Of a DNA stretch of 64,000 bases, positions 57,993 through 64,000 are shown one piece after another (the stretch's first letter is position 1; every line of letters begins with the position of its first letter). Made by a program: the position numbers and the translations under genes. Under the pieces are notes generated by a model. That model was given only the letters and a program-made list of their open reading frames with translations. It had not been told where the DNA came from and searched no databases. The stretch comes from Lewinellaceae bacterium (GTDB lineage Bacteria; Bacteroidota; Bacteroidia; Chitinophagales; Saprospiraceae): NCBI GenBank assembly GCA_016716135.1, contig JADJWX010000009.1:124001-188000 (forward strand). The letters run 5' to 3'.

Positions 57993-58214
57993 ATGCCTGA
58001 TCTGTTCGATTTTTTTAAAGAAAACGAGTCCAAACTCTACGAGCGCCCCTCGGAGCAAGCGTGGAAAAAGCTGGAAGAACGGCTGGAAAAACGGCGGGTT
58101 CGCCGCCAGCGAAAGATCCGGTTTTTGCAGCTTGGCGCCGCTGCACTTGCTATTTTGCTGCTGTTGCTGGCTGCCGGTCTGGTTTGGTATTTCGTTCACC
58201 TGGACACTTTTTGA
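57993..58214 (+). CDS. Tiny anti-sigma-like membrane protein, 73 aa
   Basis: 73 aa from the ATG at 57993; an earlier TTG at 57978 is not needed. The cytosolic part (1-42) is MPDLFDFFKENESKLYERPS followed by a helix EQAWKKLEERLEKRRVRRQR. A single transmembrane helix (about 47-69, LGAAALAILLLLLAAGLVWY) is followed by only a few periplasmic residues. There is no periplasmic sensor. The Trp-containing helix AWKKLEERLE resembles GWQAMQELLDRE and VWEQVRTQIK in the partners of the two other sigma factors. Its place 42 bp behind an ECF sigma gene suggests it anchors that sigma to the membrane; this is inferred. Confidence 0.8.
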   Translation: MPDLFDFFKENESKLYERPSEQAWKKLEERLEKRRVRRQRKIRFLQLGAAALAILLLLLAAGLVWYFVHLDTF

Positions 58215-58268
58215 GCAGTGTAGCCATTCACGCGTTGTGAATTTTTGGCCCTGAAACCCAAATCTCCC

Positions 58269-58276
58269 TACCTTGC
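58269..58276 (+). promoter_or_regulatory. Variant -7 element TACCTTGC for the GT39-like gene
   Basis: TACCTTGC has one mismatch to TAnnTTTG and lies 27 bp before the ATG at 58303. The same variant occurs upstream of paralogue 2 at 24694-24701. Confidence 0.35.
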
Positions 58277-58302
58277 GCGGGTTTTTGAACCACATCCCAG
58301 TT

Positions 58303-60531
58303 ATGGCAAAAAAATCCGGTAAATACAGTTCCAAGTCCAAGTCATCCAAAAAACAAGGCGCACCCGCCCGGCCCGCTCAAGCCGTTCAGGCTCCGGTCGA
58401 TTATCTGGAGCGTCCGCAACCCGATTCACCCAATGCCCCCATGCTACGCAAGGTGTTTTGGGGCATTGCCCTGTTCGGCCTTCTGGTGTTGGCCGGCTTA
58501 TCTTTTGGCAGCGGCATCAATGCCGACGATAAGTTTCAATGTGACTACAGCCAGAAACTGGTCAGTTATTACAGCAGTTTCGGGCAAGACTCCGCAGCAT
58601 TGAATGTGCCCGAAGGCAACATGCACCTGTACGGCGGTTTCTTCGAAATCGTGGCCGGTTTTGCCAATAAAACACTGGGATTTGAACAAAGTGAACTGGC
58701 ATACCACAATGTTCGGCACTTGTTCAGTGCCTTGCTCGGTTGGGTGGCAATACTTTGCGCGGCGCTGCTGGCGCGACATATTGCCGGTTGGCAAGCCGGC
58801 ATTATTACCCTGGTGATTATGCTGGTTTCGCCCCGGTTTGTCGGCGACTCGCTAATGAACCCCAAAGACATACCCTTCGCTGCCGGCTACATGATGGCGT
58901 TGTACAACATGGCAGTAGTATTGGATAACATGCCCAAACCCGGACGCTGGAATATTGCAGGTTTAGCAGGCGGCCTTGCCATTGCCCTGGCCGTACGCGC
59001 AGGCGGCTTGTTGCCCTTCGCCTATCTGGGTATGTTTGCCGGTTTGCATTTTTTGTTGAAAAACGGCGGGGTCCGGGCTTTTGCCGACACCAAACGCCTG
59101 GGCCGGTATGCATTGGTTACACTGGGCATAGCGGCTGCGGGCTATGCGCTGGCGGTGTTGTTTTGGCCTTATGCCTTGCAAAGCCCGCTCAAAAATCCGT
59201 TTATCGCGTTGTCCAAATTCGCCGAGCTGGAGGTAAAAATCCGGGTGCTTTATGAAGGCGCCAATGTGATGTCGGACGTAACGCCCTGGCATTACCCGCT
59301 GAAATGGATTTTGTATACCATTCCGCTGGGCGCCTTGCTTGGTTTTGTGGGCGCCCTGGTGCTATTGCCCAGGCTGTTGAAAACATACAACCCGCTTTGG
59401 GTGCTCATGGTGCTGTTTGCAGCCATTTTCCCGGTGGCCTATATCATTTATAAAGACTCGGTGATCCACGATGGCTGGCGGCACCTTACGTTTGCGTATC
59501 CGCCAATGGTTGTGGCCGCAGCCTTGTTTTGGAAAGAACTCCTGACCCTGTTTTCCACAAAAAAAGTGGCCCAATATGCAGTCATTGGCGTGTTAGCCCT
59601 GTCCCTGATCGACAGCGCCTGGTTTATCGCCCGGAATCCGGCCATGCCCTACACGTATTTCAACCCGGTTATCGGCGGGGTGCAAGGCGCCTATGGCAAA
59701 TTTGAAACAGACTACTGGGGCATAAGCACCCGCCAGGGGATCGAATGGATGGAACAGCAGGGAATTTTAAAGCCCGATATGACCGAAACCGTGGTGGTAG
59801 CCACCAACATGTTCTACTCCACGCAGCAACTTTTGGCCAAATACGGCGACAAAGTAAAGGTCAAATACCTCAAATGGGAACGCCGCTGCGACGATGCCTG
59901 GGACTACGGCCTCTACCCCACCCGCTTCATCGACGGCGATGCTCTGGCAACAGGCAAATGGCCACCCGACAATGCGGTGCATGTGGTCAAAGCCGGCGGA
60001 GCGCCCATCCTGGCTGTGCTCAAAGACAATGGGAAAAACTGTGCCCTGGGTATGGCAGCCCTGAAACTCAGCGACTGGCCCGGCGCCATCGACCGACTAA
60101 AAAAAGAAGTGGAATCCGTGCCTGATAACGAAATTGCCTGGGCCAATCTCGCGCAGGCCTACCTGAATTCCAATCAGCTGGAGGAAGCAAAAGCGGCGGC
60201 TGAAAAGGCATTGGCCATTAGCCCCGACGATGTGCAATCCAACAACCTGATCGGCCTGTACTGGCTGAACAAAGGCGACCCGGGAAAAGCTGCCGCCCAG
60301 TTTGAAGGCGCATTGAAAACCGAGCCTTCCAACCCTGCTGCCTATTACTATCTCGCCACCATTGCACAACGCCAGGGCGACAACCAAACGGCGCTGAACC
60401 AGTTGATGAAGGCCATCGAAATTGCGCCAAATTTCAAACCGGCTTATGAATTTTCGGCGATGATTTACGAAGCCACCGGCAATATGCAGGCTGCACAACA
60501 GTTTCGCGCCGCCATGCAACAGATCAAATAA
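58303..60531 (+). CDS. GT39-like membrane glycosyltransferase with C-terminal TPR repeats
   Basis: 742 aa from the ATG at 58303. A Lys/Ser-rich cytosolic N terminus (1-50) is followed by about 11 hydrophobic helices (55-490). The first large loop carries the acidic pair INADDKFQCDY, expected for the catalytic/lipid-donor site of GT39-type (PMT/ArnT-like) enzymes. Residues 500-590 form a periplasmic domain, and 590-742 hold four TPR repeats (WANLAQAYLNSNQLEEAKAA, NLIGLYWLNKGDPGKAAAQ, YYLATIAQRQGDNQTALNQ). The enzyme probably transfers a sugar from a polyprenyl-phosphate donor to a periplasmic acceptor, with the TPRs binding a partner; the acceptor is unknown. The next gene starts 5 bp downstream. 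Confidence 0.85.
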   Translation: MAKKSGKYSSKSKSSKKQGAPARPAQAVQAPVDYLERPQPDSPNAPMLRKVFWGIALFGLLVLAGLSFGSGINADDKFQCDYSQKLVSYYSSFGQDSAALNVPEGNMHLYGGFFEIVAGFANKTLGFEQSELAYHNVRHLFSALLGWVAILCAALLARHIAGWQAGIITLVIMLVSPRFVGDSLMNPKDIPFAAGYMMALYNMAVVLDNMPKPGRWNIAGLAGGLAIALAVRAGGLLPFAYLGMFAGLHFLLKNGGVRAFADTKRLGRYALVTLGIAAAGYALAVLFWPYALQSPLKNPFIALSKFAELEVKIRVLYEGANVMSDVTPWHYPLKWILYTIPLGALLGFVGALVLLPRLLKTYNPLWVLMVLFAAIFPVAYIIYKDSVIHDGWRHLTFAYPPMVVAAALFWKELLTLFSTKKVAQYAVIGVLALSLIDSAWFIARNPAMPYTYFNPVIGGVQGAYGKFETDYWGISTRQGIEWMEQQGILKPDMTETVVVATNMFYSTQQLLAKYGDKVKVKYLKWERRCDDAWDYGLYPTRFIDGDALATGKWPPDNAVHVVKAGGAPILAVLKDNGKNCALGMAALKLSDWPGAIDRLKKEVESVPDNEIAWANLAQAYLNSNQLEEAKAAAEKALAISPDDVQSNNLIGLYWLNKGDPGKAAAQFEGALKTEPSNPAAYYYLATIAQRQGDNQTALNQLMKAIEIAPNFKPAYEFSAMIYEATGNMQAAQQFRAAMQQIK

Positions 60532-60536
60532 TCCCC

Positions 60537-61358
60537 ATGAACTTTAAATTCCTGTTTCCGACATTCCGGAACCGCTATTGTTTTGTTCAAAGCCGCTTGC
60601 GACAACTCGGCGCGACAGGGTCTTTCGAAAACGGACTGAATTTGGGTACCGGCGAAGGCGACTACGACCGCATGATTGCCGGCTATTGCCGGCACCTTAC
60701 CGGCTGCGATATCAATGCCGACGATATAGCCCATGCCCGCGCGCTGAACCGGGATGTACCCAACCTGCAATACGAAACAGCCAACGCCTTGGAATTGCAT
60801 CACCCCGACGCGAGTTTCGACCTGCTGGTGTCTTGCGAAGTGCTGGAGCATGTGGGGCAGCCGGCGCAAATGATCCGGGAGATTGCCCGGGTATTACGGC
60901 CGGGCGGCCATGCGATCCTGACGTTTCCGAGCCAGGAGTTTCCGTTTACCTACGACCCGGTGAACCGGATTTGGCAAGTTATTCGAAAATCCTCCGACCG
61001 GGAATTCCTGATTTCACAGGGCGCCTATGCGTTTGGCCATGATTACCTGATCCCGAGCGCTGCATTTAAATCATGGGCGGCGGATGCAGGGCTCGAAATT
61101 GTGGAATTTTCCGGATTGAGCGGCTATCTGGTAGGCTTGTTGGAAATGTACTGGACCGGCCTGGTGCAGCGTATTTTCAAAAAAAATGCGCAAAACCTCC
61201 GCGCCGATACTGTCGGTGCACTTAAGATCAGGCCCGGCTCCACCCGCGAACCTGCGCTTGTATTTATTACCGATTTTCTTTTAGCCCTCGACCGGACAAT
61301 CTTTACCTGGGGCAAACGCAGTGTCGGAAAAGGCGTTGTGCTGCGTAAAAATGCCTGA
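60537..61358 (+). CDS. Class I SAM-dependent methyltransferase
   Basis: 273 aa. The SAM-binding motif I is LNLGTGEGDYDRMI (about residues 34-47), motif II is GCDINADDIAHARAL, and the later motif is FDLLVSCEVLEHVGQP followed by RVLRPGGHAILTFPS. This is the Methyltransf_11/25 type. The C-terminal part has a long amphipathic stretch (SGYLVGLLEMYWTGLVQRIF) that may touch the membrane. It starts 5 bp after the glycosyltransferase/TPR gene and must be co-transcribed; methylation of a glycan, lipid or the product of that enzyme is a reasonable guess. The substrate cannot be read from the sequence. Confidence 0.9.
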   Translation: MNFKFLFPTFRNRYCFVQSRLRQLGATGSFENGLNLGTGEGDYDRMIAGYCRHLTGCDINADDIAHARALNRDVPNLQYETANALELHHPDASFDLLVSCEVLEHVGQPAQMIREIARVLRPGGHAILTFPSQEFPFTYDPVNRIWQVIRKSSDREFLISQGAYAFGHDYLIPSAAFKSWAADAGLEIVEFSGLSGYLVGLLEMYWTGLVQRIFKKNAQNLRADTVGALKIRPGSTREPALVFITDFLLALDRTIFTWGKRSVGKGVVLRKNA

Positions 61359-61371
61359 ACACAGGCTGAAA

Positions 61372-62991
61372 TTATTCGAAAAGCACTTTTTGCGTTTGCT
61401 GGGTTTTGTCTGCCACGATATTGATCAACAGGTACCCTTTCGGCATTCCGGTAGCCTCCAGTTTCAAAAAATGCGGCCCGGCGCTTTGTTTACCTTCATC
61501 AAATTCACCCAACATTTGTCCGGCAGCACTCCAAATCCGGATGCGAACAATGTCGCTGGCTTCCGGCAAATTGTAATTGATGAGTAAGTCGCCCGTCGTC
61601 GGATTTGGCGACACCAGCATTCCCAACGGATTTTTAACACGCACTTCCTGCTGATTGCTCGTGCCGCGATGCAGCCAAACGGCGTACGCTACCGCCTCTG
61701 CGTTACTCGGAATATTTGTAAAAAAAATATTGGCCTGCGGGCTTTGTATACCCCCGAAAATATAGCCGAGCAACACGGAGTCGCCAACCAGCTCATCCAT
61801 TTTCACCACCCCATTGGCATACACGGGCGCATCCGGGTGCAGGATAAATTCTGCTCCGGCGCCGGTTAGTCCCGGCATTTCCTCCGGCAACTTCACTTCA
61901 TCCAGATTGCCATCTGCGTCGCGGGTAATCCGGGCAATGGTGTTTACAAACGGGACATTGTTATCCTGGATCAGATTGCCTGCACTGTCCAGAAAATACT
62001 GCGCCATTCCGCCAAAAAACACCGAATGCATACTGCCGGTCGAGGCTTGAAATAACGCCGCCGTGGCGCAATGGTAATGGTTGAGATATTGCTTAAACCC
62101 CGGTCGAGGGGTATACCCGGCAGTATCAATATCGACCGGATAAAGCCAGGGAATATCTTCAGCCACCTGAAATACGCCGGAAAAGATAGAGAGTCCGGGT
62201 TGGCCACCGGGATAAATCTGCGGAACGAGGTTGTAATCGCGCCGATGCAGGTGGTTGGCATCGGTCCAGGCCCGGTAGTTTTCAATAGCCAGCGTATCGC
62301 CGCTTTGAAAAACGTCAAAAATGCGAACCTGGTCAGTGTATTCCTGTACGAAGGTCGGGTGATTCATCGGATTGTAGCGCCCGTCGAAGCGCTGACCGCC
62401 CACCAGATAAAACTGGTTTCCGAGCAACGCCATTCGTCCTCCGGCAACCGCCATGCGCGCATCGGTCAACATTTGGAAATAGGGCCCCAGGTTTGGGTTT
62501 GGCGCTGCCTGTTTGATGGCCTGGATAATCTGTGGGATTTGAACTGCCAACAACTGCGGATGCGTGAGATGATCGGCAGCGGTCGGGCTGTATCCGTAGC
62601 CGCCGATCAGGTACAAGATAGAATCGCGTTGAGCAAACTCCAGGTTTGTAGCCCGCAATTGCTCGGCAATTGGCACCGGCAGGCTGGAAAGTGGCGCCGA
62701 CCAGACCTTGGCCTGGACAGGGTTGAGCACATAGATCCGGGCATTTTGATTGGCCTCATCGAAAGCGGCAAAGGGCTGGCGCTTGTGAAGCCCGTCCATC
62801 CGGCCGCCAAGCAACAACCAATCATCCCCCCAGGTACCAAACGCATACGACTGCAGCGCAGGAGCACCCGGGATAGGCACAGGCTGTAATTTCAGATTAA
62901 ACACTGGTTGAGCACAAAAAGAACCGCCAGCAAGCAGGAGTATTGAGGTGATGAAGACATGCAAGCCTTTAAATTTCGAAGAATTCAGCAT
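61372..62991 (-). CDS. T9SS-secreted kelch-like protein
   Basis: 539 aa from the ATG at 62991; the longer frame to 63129 adds 46 residues before the signal peptide. The signal peptide ends GSFCAQ (1-28). Residues 40-420 contain kelch-like blades (WLLLGGRMDGLHKRQPFAAF, LYLIGGYGYSPTAADHL, GNQFYLVGGQRFDGRYN, HSVFFGGMAQYFLD, LGYIFGGIQSPQANIFF), predicting a beta-propeller. The last 80 residues (LGMLVSPNPTTGDLLINYNL to KTQQTQKVLFE) form a type A T9SS sorting domain. It is convergent with the methyltransferase gene (13-bp gap). The ligand is unknown. A CAACTTTG element at 63012-63019 (one mismatch) may be its -7 box. Confidence 0.87.
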   Translation of the reverse strand: MLNSSKFKGLHVFITSILLLAGGSFCAQPVFNLKLQPVPIPGAPALQSYAFGTWGDDWLLLGGRMDGLHKRQPFAAFDEANQNARIYVLNPVQAKVWSAPLSSLPVPIAEQLRATNLEFAQRDSILYLIGGYGYSPTAADHLTHPQLLAVQIPQIIQAIKQAAPNPNLGPYFQMLTDARMAVAGGRMALLGNQFYLVGGQRFDGRYNPMNHPTFVQEYTDQVRIFDVFQSGDTLAIENYRAWTDANHLHRRDYNLVPQIYPGGQPGLSIFSGVFQVAEDIPWLYPVDIDTAGYTPRPGFKQYLNHYHCATAALFQASTGSMHSVFFGGMAQYFLDSAGNLIQDNNVPFVNTIARITRDADGNLDEVKLPEEMPGLTGAGAEFILHPDAPVYANGVVKMDELVGDSVLLGYIFGGIQSPQANIFFTNIPSNAEAVAYAVWLHRGTSNQQEVRVKNPLGMLVSPNPTTGDLLINYNLPEASDIVRIRIWSAAGQMLGEFDEGKQSAGPHFLKLEATGMPKGYLLINIVADKTQQTQKVLFE

Positions 62992-63140
62992 GGGTATACG
63001 CAATTTATCAGCTTGCAAAGTTGGCAGAATAAAGGCTGCACGGCGATGGGCAAAACACCGTTTTTCAGGGATTTTTCGAAGAATGCCCGCGCCTTGCCAG
63101 ACCATAGCAGGAAGCTTGGAAAATGCCATAGGGAATGAAT

Positions 63141-63148
63141 TATATTTG
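63141..63148 (+). promoter_or_regulatory. -7 promoter element TATATTTG for the carboxylase gene
   Basis: Exact match to TAnnTTTG, 61 bp before the ATG at 63202 (37 bp before the alternative ATG at 63178). Confidence 0.5.
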
Positions 63149-63201
63149 CCACCCTTCCTTATTAGACTTTCATACAGATGCCGGATCGGCAGCTATCTAC
63201 C

Positions 63202-64000
63202 ATGGATAATAAAGTACAGAAATTACAAGAAAAACTTGCTGCAGCCAAACTGGGTGGCGGCCAAACCCGAATTGACGCGCAGCACAAAAAAGGCAAGCTG
63301 ACCGCGCGCGAACGCATACACTTTTTACTGGACGAGGGTTCCTTCGAAGAGATCGGCGCCTTGGTTACCCACCGGAGTAAAGATTTTGGCATGGCCGAAC
63401 AAATTGTGCTCGGCGATGGCGTTGTGACCGGGTATGGCACCATTGGCGGCCGGTTGGTGTATGTTTTTGCCCAGGATTTCACTGTTTTCGGCGGCTCCTT
63501 GTCGGAGACACATGCGGAAAAAATATGCAAGATCATGGATCTGGCGGTGCAAAACGGCGCGCCCCTGATCGGGCTCAACGACTCCGGCGGCGCGCGTATT
63601 CAGGAGGGTGTAAATTCTCTGGGTGGCTATGCCGACATTTTTTACCGGAATGTGCAGTCGAGCGGCGTAATTCCGCAAATCTCCGCCATCATGGGCCCCT
63701 GCGCCGGCGGAGCCGTGTACAGCCCCGCCATGACCGATTTTATCATCATGGTCGAAAACAGCTCGTATATGTTTGTCACCGGCCCCAACGTGGTAAAAAC
63801 AGTGACCAATGAAACGGTGACCAGCGAAGAACTCGGCGGCGCCAGCACGCATGCTTCCAAGTCGGGAGTAACGCATCTCGTAGCCGCCAACGATGTGGAT
63901 TGTGTGGACAAGATCAAACGATTACTCAGTTATCTCCCACAGAATTGCGAAGACAAAGTCCCCAATTTGCCCTACACCCTGAAGGATGAATACCGCCCAG
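63202..64000 (+). CDS. Acyl-CoA (propionyl-CoA) carboxylase beta subunit, 3' part beyond the window
   Basis: 266 codons are visible and the frame is open at the right edge. The start MDNKVQKLQEKLAAAKLGGG is followed by the family phrases DAQHKKGKLTARERI, SETHAEKICKIMDLAVQNGA and LNDSGGARIQEGVNSLGGYA, and PQISAIMGPCAGGAVYSPA, which form the acyl-CoA side of the carboxyltransferase site. The order and spacing match PccB-type carboxyltransferase subunits (about 515 residues when complete), which transfer carboxyl from biotin to propionyl- or acetyl-CoA in the cytoplasm. An in-frame ATG at 63178 would add eight residues. The alpha/biotin subunit is not in the window. Confidence 0.94.
   Translation, partial: MDNKVQKLQEKLAAAKLGGGQTRIDAQHKKGKLTARERIHFLLDEGSFEEIGALVTHRSKDFGMAEQIVLGDGVVTGYGTIGGRLVYVFAQDFTVFGGSLSETHAEKICKIMDLAVQNGAPLIGLNDSGGARIQEGVNSLGGYADIFYRNVQSSGVIPQISAIMGPCAGGAVYSPAMTDFIIMVENSSYMFVTGPNVVKTVTNETVTSEELGGASTHASKSGVTHLVAANDVDCVDKIKRLLSYLPQNCEDKVPNLPYTLKDEYRP

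Overview
The window looks like a chromosomal segment of a Bacteroidota bacterium, most likely of the Saprospiraceae/Chitinophagales type (placement inferred from gene content, not tested). The indications are: many secreted proteins ending in type IX secretion (T9SS) sorting domains of both kinds (short type A and CHU_C/type B); SprB repeats; an Oar-like TonB-dependent receptor; LytS/LytTR signalling; and promoters of the Bacteroidota form TTTG-N(~20)-TAnnTTTG, clearest before the tRNA pair and rlpA. I see no insertion sequence, phage or CRISPR; the only mobile-looking DNA is a small inverted-repeat element at 37.8 kb.
Layout. 0-10 kb: two uncharacterised minus-strand genes, two large T9SS cargo proteins carrying dockerin-like plus cohesin-like modules, and a lone oxidase subunit III gene between them. 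9.5-15.7 kb: housekeeping block with a lactate-oxidase-family flavoenzyme, RlpA, an IscA/ErpA-type Fe-S protein, a DUF7935-like protein, dnaA with 540 bp of upstream DNA, tRNA-Ser(GCT), tRNA-Pro(TGG) and a small GNAT protein. 15.8-24.7 kb: surface block with a SprB-repeat adhesin, a vanadium haloperoxidase-like lipoprotein and two tandem IgGFc-binding-like CHU_C proteins. 24.9-37 kb: a sterol-desaturase-type hydroxylase, then a signalling cluster: LytS kinase with LytTR regulator, a lipoprotein/outer-membrane pair, an ECF sigma factor with a membrane partner that ends in an outer-membrane barrel, GH31 alpha-glucosidase overlapping a second LytS kinase, and a second sigma/membrane-protein pair. 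37-52 kb: beta-carbonic anhydrase, the inverted-repeat element, a BNR-propeller protein, an orphan protein, another T9SS cargo, the TonB receptor, a YdjM-type membrane hydrolase, an MDR oxidoreductase and a two-repeat M16 peptidase. 52-64 kb: a divergent T9SS subtilase, an M57 metallopeptidase lipoprotein, lysA, a third ECF sigma with a 73-residue membrane partner, a GT39-like/TPR membrane protein with a methyltransferase, a T9SS kelch-like protein, and the start of a propionyl-CoA carboxylase beta subunit.
Two themes stand out. First, the surface and secreted inventory (eight T9SS cargo proteins, three lipoproteins, several barrels) is interleaved with three ECF sigma genes, each directly followed by a small membrane protein with a Trp-containing cytosolic helix; I propose these as minimal anti-sigma factors. 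Second, seven genes are broken by ten single-base indels, at least seven of them in runs of identical bases; restoring one base (or removing one) at each site gives uninterrupted family-like proteins with exact codon phase, so I read them as probable sequencing errors rather than pseudogenes.
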